Source: Proteiniphilum sp. UBA1403 (GTDB taxonomy: Bacteria > Bacteroidota > Bacteroidia > Bacteroidales > Dysgonomonadaceae). Taken from it: a stretch of DNA of 64,000 nucleotides. How positions within the stretch are numbered: the stretch's first letter is position 1; each line of letters begins with the position of its first letter. Positions 35,843-45,314 of the stretch are shown here, one piece after another. A program made the translations under genes and the position numbers. The DNA lies in the NCBI GenBank assembly GCA_002305715.1, contig DBQD01000018.1, positions 23,360-87,359 on the forward strand. Direction: 5' to 3'. The notes beneath the pieces were generated by a model, which saw only the letters and a program-made list of their open reading frames with translations, was not told the origin of the DNA and made no database searches.

Positions 35843-38800
35843 TTAAAAATTCAAGTTCACGCCAAATACGAGTTGACGGCTTTTGGGATAAGCAGAGTAA
35901 TCTACGCCCGGTGAAAGGTTGGTCCTTCTCACTGTTGATACTTCCGGATCATATCCGGAGTAGTTGGTCAACAGGAAAACATTGTAACCGGTTACATAAA
36001 AACGTAGCTGGTCGATTTTCATTTTTGCGAGCAACGTTTTGGGAAGTGTGTAACCAAGTGTAAGGGTGTTGAGACGAAGGAAACTTCCATCCTCCACGGC
36101 CCAATCGCTGAATATCATGCGAGAGGTGTGCGGTGACCACATGGTTGTGTTTGCATTCATCGCAGCCAGCTCTTGCGGATCGTTGCTGATGGTTCCATCT
36201 TCACGCAAGTTGGTCCATCTCTTTCCTGGCTCCATGATTGTAATCATGTTGCGATACTGGTATTTACCCGTATGTGAGAATTCTATTTTGTTGGCATTGT
36301 AGATCTCATTGCCATAACTCCAGTTGAAGGAGGCAGAAAGGTCAAATCCATAGAATGTGGAGTTGATGGTAAAGCCTCCTGTATGTACAGGGTTGGCATC
36401 GCCAATGATGTCACGGTCATCCACGTTCACAATACCGTTGCCGTCCAGATCTTTCAGCTTCATGGAGCCGGGGCGAATGTTTCCGACTACGCCAGAGTTG
36501 TCAGCTACACCCTCCTTGAGAATCCATCGGTTTGTGGATGCATTGTATCCGATGAAGTCAGATACTTCGTATCTTCCATCGGAGAGATAACCATACATTT
36601 GACCCACTGCACCACCCTTTGCGATCCAGTAGTCATATCCAATTTCAGAGGAAGCCCAATAGGTTTCGTATCCAAAATCGTTCATGATTCCCAAACTTTG
36701 AATTTCTGTCTTGTTGAAACCAATGTTACCGCTAAAATTGAGGGTGAAGTTTTTGTTATTTACGGCATACCAGTTCAGGGTTGCTTCGATACCCTGGTTT
36801 TGGTTCTCTCCCATGTTGCGATATTGGGTGTCGTATCCTGTACCGGCTACCGGAAATTCGATCAGCAGGTTGTTGGTTGTATTGCGATAAGCTTCAACCG
36901 TACCACTGAGTCTGCCTCCCAACAAGGTGAAATCAAGACCAATGTTACGTGTCACGGTAGTCTCCCATTTCAGGTCGGGGTTTGCCATCACTTTCGATGG
37001 TGCCCAATAGTTCGAGAATCCGTTAATCCAAGAGGTAGCCATCGACTCGAACATCTGTACCAGCTGACCGGAGGGAATATTGTTGTTACCGGCTGTTCCG
37101 TAACTGGCGCGTAGCTTCAAATCATCGAGCCAGCTTTGTGTGGTTTCCATAAAGGGTTCCGATGAGATGCGCCAAGCTGCTGCAGCAGAGGGGAAGTAGC
37201 CCCAGCGATTCTCTTTGCTGAATTTTGAGGATGCATCGGCACGGAAGGTGGCACTCAGCAAATATTTACCCTGAAAGTCGTAATTGGCACGACCAAAGAA
37301 GGAGAGAAGTTTGTCGTCTTCGTTGTAATAGTTGTCGATGTTGTAGGGTACACCTTGTGAGGAGAGCCTCCATGCATCGTCTGCAGTGAACGTAGTGGGA
37401 AATCCGTGAACCTCATCTGTCAGGGTAAGACCCTTCCGGATGATATACTCGTGTCCTGCCATCAAGTTCAGGCTATGATCTTCCTTGAGATATTTCTTGA
37501 AATCATAATTCAGTGTGTTGGTATTTCGCAATGTCTGTCTTTCTCTGTTTACCAAACGGATTGCAGGTTTTCCTTGATTATCTACCGAGGGGTAATTTTT
37601 AATATAATAGGTGGTTAACCCCCAAAAACGTTGATCTCCATCATCTTGGTGATCCAGACCCGCCTCTGATCGAAGACGAAGATTGTCGATGATCTCCCAG
37701 GAGGCACTCCCCGCCAGGTTAAGTCTCTTCTGAGTCTTCTCCCGTGCATTGTCGGAAATAGAGACCAATGGATTGTAAAGATTTCCCAAATCATCGTCGT
37801 TACTACCCGCTGATGCATCTAAATTTTTTAAGGGGATGGGTGTATAAATGACAGAATATTTCAACCGCTTGTCGGTGTCGAGTGTACTCCCAGCGTCATT
37901 TGCACCACCTCCGTTGATCTGTGTGTCGGTATAGCGGGCCGAGAAATCGAGAGTTATTCTGTTGGTGGCCTTGTTGTTTAATTTCAAACTCATGCTGTTT
38001 CTCCTGTAGTCGGAGCCTTCCATAATTGCTTTGTCGGAAAGATGGGAGAAGTTAAAAGCATACGTCATTTTGTCGCTACCTCCATTCAGACTTAAGCTGT
38101 GATTCATGGATGTTCCGGTGCGACCAAAGGTGAGATCTTGCCAGTCGTTATACGGTACGTTGCGATAGAGATCAAGATCCTGATAGTTCCCAAAGTAGGT
38201 GTTGTAATTTTTGAGTGCATCGTTCCCTTGCAATGCCGCTAGTTCATACTGCCAAGTTGCATAATCGTATGGAGAGAGCACGTCGAGTGTTTTGGCTATT
38301 TTTTTTACACCGAAATAGGCATTATAGCTGGCTCGTAGTTTTCCCGATTTTCCCGATTTGGTGGTTACGATGACTACACCATTGGCTCCACGAGATCCAT
38401 AAATGGCTGTGGAGGATGCATCTTTCAACACATCGATCGATTCAATATCAGTGGGAGGTATATCGGAGATGGTACTCACAGGGAACCCATCTACGATGAA
38501 GAGAGGGTCGTTACTTTGAGTGATTGATCCACCTCCTCGAACACGAATTCGCATCTCTGCATCTGGTGATCCTTCTGTGGTAAGCACCTGTACCCCTGCC
38601 ATTTTTCCGGTGATTGCCTCAACTGCTGATGCAACAGGAACAGCAGCAATGGTTTCTGCATTCACAGATGAGACCGATCCTGTGAGATCTCTTCGTCGTT
38701 GTGTACCATATCCTACGACAACAACTTCGTCGAGGCTCGACACATCTTCTTCCATGATAATATTAATTACATTTCCTGCAATGGCAACCTCCATATCTTT

Positions 38801-39058
38801 CATGCCAATATAAGAGACTAGGAGTGTGGTGGCTGTTGTGGGAGCCGAAAGTGTGTAATGTCCATCGATATCGGTTGCAGTGCCAATGGAGCTGCCCTTC
38901 ACCATGACGTTTGCTCCAATGATTGGTTCTCCATTGGTATCTTTTACTGTTCCGCGAATTGTTTTCTCTTGAGCTGTTAAGGCCAAAGAAAAAATGAGGA
39001 AAAGCAGTAAACCGATGGTCACTTTCTTTTTCATGTTAAAATCATTCATTGTATTCAT
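35843..39058 (-). CDS. SusC-like TonB-dependent outer-membrane transporter
   Basis: 1071 residues. The leader is followed by a carboxypeptidase-regulatory-like domain (EKTIRGTVKDTNGEPIIGAN), the TonB-box region SLDEVVVVGYGTQRRRDL, a plug domain (DPLFIVDGFPVSTISDIPP, IDVLKDASSTAIYGSRGANG) and a beta-barrel ending in FGVNLNF with the usual terminal Phe. It takes up pectic oligosaccharides with the SusD partner downstream (inference). Met at 39034 (MKKKVTIGLLL) is an alternative start. The gene heads the pectin operon and is divergent from the hybrid regulator, separated by 207 bases in which I could not fix a promoter. Confidence 0.95.
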   Translation of the reverse strand: MNTMNDFNMKKKVTIGLLLFLIFSLALTAQEKTIRGTVKDTNGEPIIGANVMVKGSSIGTATDIDGHYTLSAPTTATTLLVSYIGMKDMEVAIAGNVINIIMEEDVSSLDEVVVVGYGTQRRRDLTGSVSSVNAETIAAVPVASAVEAITGKMAGVQVLTTEGSPDAEMRIRVRGGGSITQSNDPLFIVDGFPVSTISDIPPTDIESIDVLKDASSTAIYGSRGANGVVIVTTKSGKSGKLRASYNAYFGVKKIAKTLDVLSPYDYATWQYELAALQGNDALKNYNTYFGNYQDLDLYRNVPYNDWQDLTFGRTGTSMNHSLSLNGGSDKMTYAFNFSHLSDKAIMEGSDYRRNSMSLKLNNKATNRITLDFSARYTDTQINGGGANDAGSTLDTDKRLKYSVIYTPIPLKNLDASAGSNDDDLGNLYNPLVSISDNAREKTQKRLNLAGSASWEIIDNLRLRSEAGLDHQDDGDQRFWGLTTYYIKNYPSVDNQGKPAIRLVNRERQTLRNTNTLNYDFKKYLKEDHSLNLMAGHEYIIRKGLTLTDEVHGFPTTFTADDAWRLSSQGVPYNIDNYYNEDDKLLSFFGRANYDFQGKYLLSATFRADASSKFSKENRWGYFPSAAAAWRISSEPFMETTQSWLDDLKLRASYGTAGNNNIPSGQLVQMFESMATSWINGFSNYWAPSKVMANPDLKWETTVTRNIGLDFTLLGGRLSGTVEAYRNTTNNLLIEFPVAGTGYDTQYRNMGENQNQGIEATLNWYAVNNKNFTLNFSGNIGFNKTEIQSLGIMNDFGYETYWASSEIGYDYWIAKGGAVGQMYGYLSDGRYEVSDFIGYNASTNRWILKEGVADNSGVVGNIRPGSMKLKDLDGNGIVNVDDRDIIGDANPVHTGGFTINSTFYGFDLSASFNWSYGNEIYNANKIEFSHTGKYQYRNMITIMEPGKRWTNLREDGTISNDPQELAAMNANTTMWSPHTSRMIFSDWAVEDGSFLRLNTLTLGYTLPKTLLAKMKIDQLRFYVTGYNVFLLTNYSGYDPEVSTVRRTNLSPGVDYSAYPKSRQLVFGVNLNF

Positions 39059-39265
39059 GTTATTTAAGTTAAGAATATTTGTTTTGAAGGTTTAAAATAC
39101 CTCAAAGGAGATTTTCACAATACTACTCGATATTTATGAAAATGAGGAGGATAAATTGGTTTTTAAATGGTGTTGAATTGTTTTACATCGAAAATAATAA
39201 AATAAAGAATGAAAAAAAATATACATTTGTCATAAATAAAAGAATAATCTGGATACTATAATTGG

Positions 39266-42200
39266 GTGAAAATAAGATTCTACATAGTTGTTTATTCTCT
39301 TTTTTGTGGTTTTCTACAATTGTGGGGACAACCTGAGGCCTATTTCATGCATTATGGCACCGAAAATGGATTGTCGCAGCATACTGTGACCGATATTTTG
39401 CAGGATGAGAAAGGTTTTATGTGGTTTAGTACGTGGGATGGATTGAGTAAATTCGACGGTTATACATTTACCACCTATCGCCTCCCTGCAGGAAATTCAA
39501 TTGAGTCGCGAAGCAGTAGAATTGATAATCTATATGAGGACAAATATAACAATATATGGGTTTTATCGTATGATAATCAGGCTTATCGATTTAATGTTGA
39601 AACCGAATCATTTTCGGCCCTGAATTCCCTTGAGACATTCAAAAAGAATCCTTTTTATGTGTCGCAGATAGCAACCATGGAGAGCGGAATAGTCTGGCTT
39701 GCATCGGAGAAGCAGGGATGTATTTCTATTACAGACTCACTCTTTTCAACCAATGTATATAATACCCGAAACCAAAATATTACGGATGATTTTGTTCATG
39801 CTATTTACGAAGATAAATCACAAAATTCGTGGATCTTAACAAATAAAGGTCTTACATTCGTGCCGGCTGGAACCTCAACTCCTGTTTTTTATTTTCATCC
39901 TCAATCATCGGGTCGATATAAAGAGATCGCACCATTTTATACAGCTGTTGAGTTGGAAAACTCAATTTGGTTCGGTTCAAACAATGGCATCATATGGAAG
40001 TATGATCTGAAAGAGGGTCACTTTTCGGAGCTCCAGACAGGAACATCGTCAGATATTATTTCAATCATAGAACTTTCTTCTGAGAAAATACTAATACTTA
40101 CTAAGTTAAATGGTTTTGTCATTTATAATACACACGATGGAAGCATGGAGGTGCATAATTCGATGACAAACCATGACATGAAATTCAGACAGATCATGAC
40201 CGGTTATGTGGATCGATCGAAGAATATCTGGATAGAAACGGATGAGATTGGTGTGGCTAAGTATAATCCATACAGCGGTCAATATAAACACTTTAGACCC
40301 TTCGTTGAGAGTACCGTTACGAGTGTATTTCCTCCCAACTTTTTTATATTCGAAGACTGCAATGATCGGTTGTGGGTACATCCCAGAGGAGGGGGATTTT
40401 CATTGTACGATAAAGGAAGTGATCGACTTCTGCCCTTTTATAATGAACCATTCGATCCTAATCGACTTTTTTCAAACATGATGCACTCTGCTTTTTCTGA
40501 CAGGCAGGGTAATTTATGGATGTGTACTCGTTCAAACGGATTGGAAAAGGTTATTTTTTATGATGAATCTAAATTTAAATCGATACCTCTTCATGCGAAT
40601 GTTAACTCAACAATTAGTAATGAGGTGCGGCCAATATTCGAGGATTCGCAACATCGTACTTGGGTGGCAACAAAAGATGGGAAAATCTATGTTTTTGATG
40701 CCGAGATGAAAAGAATGGGCATCGTAAATAATCACGGAGAGATTGGAGATGGTACCCCCCTTGAAGGAATAGCATATTGTATTACAGAAGATTCGAAGCA
40801 CAATATCTGGATTGGCACGAAAGGTGATGGGGTGGTTAAGTTAACACCAAAAGTAAACGAGAGGGGATTTCACATACACCGCTATAAACATAATTCAAAT
40901 GATCGATATTCACTAAGTGATAATAATGTTTATTCAATTTTTGAAGACAAAAACAATAATATATGGATCGGTACTTTCGGGGGTGGGTTAAATTTAATTG
41001 TACCGGAGAGTGAAGAAGGCAGAATTGTGAATCACCTCAACGATTTAACTCAATACCCTTTTAACCAAGCTTATCAGGTTAGAGTAATCACGGGCGATAA
41101 ACATGGTCATATTTGTGTGGGTACCACACTTGGTTTTATGATGTTCAGTGCCGATTTCAAGTCACCTGGTGAAATAGATTTTAAAATTTACACACGAAGC
41201 AATCCCGATAAGAATTCAATAGGAGCAAACGATATCATTGATATCTGTACCACGCAATCGGGGGATACCTATATAGGGACATTTGGGGGAGGTATAAGTA
41301 AGATCAAAGAAACAGATAAAAGTGGATTTCCAGTTAGTTTTGAGACCTATAATACGGTACAAGGTATACCTTCTAATATAATTCTATCAATAGAGGAAGA
41401 TCAACGAGGTGATCTTTGGATAAGTAGTGAAGGGGGACTAACCAAGTTTAACCGACAAGCTGAAACTTTTGAAAACTTCAGCGAAATAAAGAGAATGATG
41501 AAACGACATAATTTCTCTGAAAACTCAAGTTGTTGCTTGCGGGATGGAAGTATGCTGTTTGGTTATTCACACGGAATGTTTGTATTTGATCCTGAAAATG
41601 TGAAAAATAATACATTTAACCCCTATCTCGCTCTGGTGCAGTTCCGATTATTCAATCGTATTCTGCATATCTCCGACGAAGGACCCTTGTATAAAAGTAT
41701 TGATCTGATTGAATACCTTCAACTTAAACATAATCAGAATTTTTTCAGTATTGAGTTTGCCGCTTTGGACTACACCGATTCTGAAAATATACTATATGCC
41801 TATAAGCTGGACGGTTTTGACAAGGAGTGGATCTATTCTGCTAACCAGCGTATTGCCAATTACACCAACTTGTCGCCGGGTAAGTATCTTTTTCGAGTTA
41901 AGTCTACCAATAGCGACGGGGTGTGGACCAACAACGAACGCACCCTTGCTATTGAGCTACTTCCCCCCTTCTGGGCCACCGGATGGGCATACCTCATCTA
42001 TGCAATACTGGCGATACAACTTTTGTATTTTACCTTCAGGATACTGCATACATTTTATACTATGCGAAACAAAATTGTGTTGGAAAAACAGGAGTCCGAG
42101 ATTAAAACTCGTTTCTTTACCAATATTTCACATGAAATTCGCACACCACTCACAATGATTGTTTCACCCATTGAGAGCCTAATACAGAGTGCATCGACTC

Positions 42201-43687
42201 CCGAACTGGTGAAAAAACAACTCATGCTTGTTTCAAAAAATACAAAGCGCCTGCTGAACATGGTGAACCAGATTCTCGATTTTCAGAAGATGGAGCAGTC
42301 ACCACTCACGGTGAGTAAAATTGCCATAGGACCTTTTGTGGAAAGCATATATGAGAACTACATTCACAATGCAAGACTAAAAAGTATTGTTTACAGCTTT
42401 GATAACAAGGTGGGAGATCAATTGATATGGATTGACCCCGAAGCGGTGGAGAAGATAGTCGTGAACCTGCTCTCCAATGCATTTAAATATACTCCTCCTG
42501 GAAAATCAGTTCATGTTTCAGTGTTTTCCTATAAAAATGATGAAGTGGCTTTACAGGTAAAAGATACCGGGATTGGAATTAGTAAAGATAGAATGAACCG
42601 CTTGTTTCGTCGATTCGAGTCTTTTAACGAAGATCCTAGTAAACCCAGCACAGGTATAGGACTGTCGATTGTGAAAGAGATGGCCGATAAGCATAACGCC
42701 AGGATAAAAGTGGATAGCGAAGAGCAGGTAGGTAGTGAATTTACAGTCTATTTTCGGAAAGGCACCACTCATTTTGGAGATGATGTCACCATTGATGACT
42801 CCCTCAGTCCGTTGACTGTAAACGAACTGGAGGAGGAAGTGCCGCTGGGACAGCTGTCGCATGTTTATGAAAAAGAGGAGGTAAATGACCACCCATCGGT
42901 ATTGGTGGTTGAGGATGATGAGGACCTGCGAAAGTTCATTCTCTCCATACTCGAAAATGAATATGTGGTACACGAAGCATCGAATGGGAGGGAGGGGCTC
43001 GAAAAGGCTTTGGAGCTTATTCCCGATTTCATTATCAGTGATATCATGATGCCTGAAGTGAATGGTATTGAGTTGCTTGAAAAGGTACGAAGAAATATCA
43101 ATACAAGCCATATTCTCTTTCTGCTGCTTACGGCTAAGACTACATTCGACAGTAAACTGGAAGGCTTTAGACAGGGAGCTGATGAATATATTACCAAACC
43201 TTTTAGCGTTTCTTATTTCAAAATGAGGGTCAAAAACCTGTTGCAGCGCAGGAGCGAATTGCAGCATTTTTACCGAAATAGAACAAATTCAGCGGATGTC
43301 TCTGTTTCCAGAGCAAAAGAAAAAAAAGAAACTCCTTACAACGAAAAAGATCTGACGTTTATCCGGACAATAAACGAATTTATTGCATCGCATCTCGGAA
43401 AGAGTGATTATGTAATTGAAGATATTGCGATGGAACTGGGAATGAGCCGTACTGTATTCTTTAAAAAACTGAAGGGACTCACAGGGCTTGCTCCCATTGA
43501 GTATGTACGAGATGTGCTGATGCAGCATGCAGCTGAGCTTCTTGTGCAGGGCGATTACGCAATTAAGGAGATTTCGTATATGGTGGGGATAAGCGATGCC
43601 AAATATTTTAGCCGCTGTTTTAAAAAGAAATTCAATATGACACCCAGCGAGTATAAAAAGCAGTTTTTGAAAGATGAAATGCTTTAG
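39266..43687 (+). CDS. Hybrid two-component system (HTCS) regulator of the pectin locus
   Basis: 1473 residues from a GTG start. Short leader, then about 14 Reg_prop repeats forming two beta-propellers (about 30-780; repeats such as IFEDKNNNIWIGTFGGGLN), a Y_Y_Y domain (about 820-895), a membrane segment (about 902-925), histidine kinase with His956 in NISHEIRTPLTM, ATPase motifs NLLSNAFKYTP and GIGLSIVKEMAD, a receiver with phospho-acceptor Asp1259 in IISDIMMPEVNG, and an AraC-type HTH (about 1385-1470). It senses an oligosaccharide in the periplasm and activates transcription. Being divergent to SusC, it should control the pectin operon, with oligogalacturonide as likely signal (inference). 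Confidence 0.95.
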   Translation: MKIRFYIVVYSLFCGFLQLWGQPEAYFMHYGTENGLSQHTVTDILQDEKGFMWFSTWDGLSKFDGYTFTTYRLPAGNSIESRSSRIDNLYEDKYNNIWVLSYDNQAYRFNVETESFSALNSLETFKKNPFYVSQIATMESGIVWLASEKQGCISITDSLFSTNVYNTRNQNITDDFVHAIYEDKSQNSWILTNKGLTFVPAGTSTPVFYFHPQSSGRYKEIAPFYTAVELENSIWFGSNNGIIWKYDLKEGHFSELQTGTSSDIISIIELSSEKILILTKLNGFVIYNTHDGSMEVHNSMTNHDMKFRQIMTGYVDRSKNIWIETDEIGVAKYNPYSGQYKHFRPFVESTVTSVFPPNFFIFEDCNDRLWVHPRGGGFSLYDKGSDRLLPFYNEPFDPNRLFSNMMHSAFSDRQGNLWMCTRSNGLEKVIFYDESKFKSIPLHANVNSTISNEVRPIFEDSQHRTWVATKDGKIYVFDAEMKRMGIVNNHGEIGDGTPLEGIAYCITEDSKHNIWIGTKGDGVVKLTPKVNERGFHIHRYKHNSNDRYSLSDNNVYSIFEDKNNNIWIGTFGGGLNLIVPESEEGRIVNHLNDLTQYPFNQAYQVRVITGDKHGHICVGTTLGFMMFSADFKSPGEIDFKIYTRSNPDKNSIGANDIIDICTTQSGDTYIGTFGGGISKIKETDKSGFPVSFETYNTVQGIPSNIILSIEEDQRGDLWISSEGGLTKFNRQAETFENFSEIKRMMKRHNFSENSSCCLRDGSMLFGYSHGMFVFDPENVKNNTFNPYLALVQFRLFNRILHISDEGPLYKSIDLIEYLQLKHNQNFFSIEFAALDYTDSENILYAYKLDGFDKEWIYSANQRIANYTNLSPGKYLFRVKSTNSDGVWTNNERTLAIELLPPFWATGWAYLIYAILAIQLLYFTFRILHTFYTMRNKIVLEKQESEIKTRFFTNISHEIRTPLTMIVSPIESLIQSASTPELVKKQLMLVSKNTKRLLNMVNQILDFQKMEQSPLTVSKIAIGPFVESIYENYIHNARLKSIVYSFDNKVGDQLIWIDPEAVEKIVVNLLSNAFKYTPPGKSVHVSVFSYKNDEVALQVKDTGIGISKDRMNRLFRRFESFNEDPSKPSTGIGLSIVKEMADKHNARIKVDSEEQVGSEFTVYFRKGTTHFGDDVTIDDSLSPLTVNELEEEVPLGQLSHVYEKEEVNDHPSVLVVEDDEDLRKFILSILENEYVVHEASNGREGLEKALELIPDFIISDIMMPEVNGIELLEKVRRNINTSHILFLLLTAKTTFDSKLEGFRQGADEYITKPFSVSYFKMRVKNLLQRRSELQHFYRNRTNSADVSVSRAKEKKETPYNEKDLTFIRTINEFIASHLGKSDYVIEDIAMELGMSRTVFFKKLKGLTGLAPIEYVRDVLMQHAAELLVQGDYAIKEISYMVGISDAKYFSRCFKKKFNMTPSEYKKQFLKDEML

Positions 43688-43689
43688 TG

Positions 43690-43711
43690 AAATAAGTATG
43701 TTGCCTTATTT
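43690..43711 (+). terminator. Weak terminator after the HTCS gene
   Basis: A 7-bp AT-rich stem (AAATAAG and complement, loop of 8) starts 2 bases after the stop and is followed by TATTTTGTTG. Stem strength is low. Confidence 0.35.
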
Positions 43712-43781
43712 TATTTTGTTGTATTCTTCTTGCTTGTAGGCTGTGTTCGGTCACGGTGAGAGAAAAAATAAGCCGAGTGGG

Positions 43782-43855
43782 TTTGGTAAGATTAAAATAA
43801 AATGACTAACTTTGAGACGTAAAAGGTCGTGATCCCTAGAGTGTGCTCGAGAACA
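43782..43855 (+). promoter_or_regulatory. uxaC promoter with downstream LacI-type operator
   Basis: TTTG (43782-43785), 21 bases, TAACTTTG (43807-43814): a good Bacteroidetes promoter. The operator-like site TGTGCTCGAGAACA (43842-43855) starts 28 bases beyond the -7 box, roughly +21 to +34, and so lies in the leader, 41 bases before the uxaC ATG. It differs from the kdu palindrome at one position. A bound protein would act as a roadblock rather than by covering the promoter. Confidence 0.75.
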
Positions 43856-43895
43856 GTGTTGAGAAAAAATGTCAATTCAAAAAAATATTAATCGT

Positions 43896-45302
43896 ATGAA
43901 GAATTTTATTCATGATGACTTCTTGCTGCAAACAGATGCTGCAAAACAGTTATACCACGACCATGCAAAAAATCAACCAATCATTGATTATCACTGTCAT
44001 CTAAATCCGGAATATATCGCCAGAGATCATTCCTTTGATAACTTGGGTCAGATTTGGCTCGAAGGTGATCATTACAAATGGCGTGCAATGCGCACCAACG
44101 GTATTGAAGAGAAATACTGTACCGGTAAGGATACCAGTGACATGGAAAAATATGTAAAATGGGCCGAAACGGTACCTTATACCATGCGAAACCCTTTGTA
44201 TCACTGGACCCACCTTGAGTTGAAAAGGGCGTTTGGAGTGGATAAACTGCTCAAGCCGGAGACTGCACAGGAGATTTATGATATCTGTACAGAGAAGCTT
44301 CGTACCCCGGAATATAGTGCACGCGGATTGATGAAAATGTTTAAGGTGCAGGTGGTCTGTACAACAGATGATCCGGCAGATTCTCTGCAACATCATATTG
44401 CATTAAAGAATGAGCAATTCGAAGTAAAAGTCCTTCCCACCTGGAGACCCGATAAGGCAATGGCTGTTGAGAATCCCAAGGTGTATCGTGAATATGTGGA
44501 GAAGTTGGCGGAGGTGTCAGGCGTAACAATCAATCGGTTTGACGACTTGATTGAGGCTTTGCGCAAACGGCACGACTTCTTTGCTTCTGTTGGGTGTAAG
44601 CTTTCGGATCATGGCATTGAGGAGTTTTATGCTGAACCCTATACACAGAATGAGATTGAACAGATTTTCAATAAAGTGTATGGAGGTAGCGAGCTGACCT
44701 GGGAGGAGATACTGAAATTTAAGTCGGCTATGCTCTATGAGGGTGCCTTGATGGATTGGGAAAAAGGATGGACACAGCAATTCCACTATGGTGCTATCCG
44801 TAACAACAATACGCGTCAGTTTAACAAACTAGGACCGGATACGGGCTTCGATTCAATTGGTGATTTAAATGTTGCCAAAGCTATGAGCCGCTTCTTCGAC
44901 CAGCTAGACAAAGATAATAGACTGGCCAAGACCATTATCTACAACCTGAACCCTCGAGATAATGAGATGGTGGCAACAATGATTGGAAATTTCCAGGATG
45001 GCTCAGTTGCCGGTAAAATTCAGTTTGGATCCGGATGGTGGTTCCTCGATCAGAAGACCGGAATGGAAGCACAAATGAACTCACTCTCGAACTTGGGACT
45101 GCTGAGCAGGTTTGTGGGTATGCTCACCGACTCTCGCAGCTTCCTCTCCTATCCGCGGCACGAGTATTTCCGTCGTATACTTTGTAACCTCATCGGCAAC
45201 GATGTAGAGAATGGACTATTACCTGTTTCGGAGATGGACTTCCTCGGTAAGATGGTGGAAGATATCTCCTACTTTAACGCAAAGAATTTTTTTAATTTTT
45301 AA
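43896..45302 (+). CDS. uxaC: Glucuronate/galacturonate isomerase
   Basis: 468 residues from ATG 43896. The upstream ATG at 43869 would add nine residues, and the chosen start gives the typical MKNFIHDDFLLQTDAAKQLY beginning. Amidohydrolase-like barrel with IIDYHCHLNPEYIARD and RDNEMVATMIGNF. It converts D-galacturonate to D-tagaturonate and D-glucuronate to D-fructuronate. First gene of the second uronate operon; the next gene starts 12 bases after its stop. It supplies the route for saturated galacturonate released by GH28. Confidence 0.95.
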   Translation: MKNFIHDDFLLQTDAAKQLYHDHAKNQPIIDYHCHLNPEYIARDHSFDNLGQIWLEGDHYKWRAMRTNGIEEKYCTGKDTSDMEKYVKWAETVPYTMRNPLYHWTHLELKRAFGVDKLLKPETAQEIYDICTEKLRTPEYSARGLMKMFKVQVVCTTDDPADSLQHHIALKNEQFEVKVLPTWRPDKAMAVENPKVYREYVEKLAEVSGVTINRFDDLIEALRKRHDFFASVGCKLSDHGIEEFYAEPYTQNEIEQIFNKVYGGSELTWEEILKFKSAMLYEGALMDWEKGWTQQFHYGAIRNNNTRQFNKLGPDTGFDSIGDLNVAKAMSRFFDQLDKDNRLAKTIIYNLNPRDNEMVATMIGNFQDGSVAGKIQFGSGWWFLDQKTGMEAQMNSLSNLGLLSRFVGMLTDSRSFLSYPRHEYFRRILCNLIGNDVENGLLPVSEMDFLGKMVEDISYFNAKNFFNF

Positions 45303-45314
45303 AAATAATATCGT

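Noticed and set aside
39059..39265. SusC promoter in the divergent region
   Set aside because: No TAnnTTTG with a partner box at 19-21 bases could be found on the minus strand.
42551..43267. 238-residue minus-strand open frame opposite the HTCS receiver region
   Set aside because: It is antisense to clear kinase and receiver motifs and has no recognisable features.
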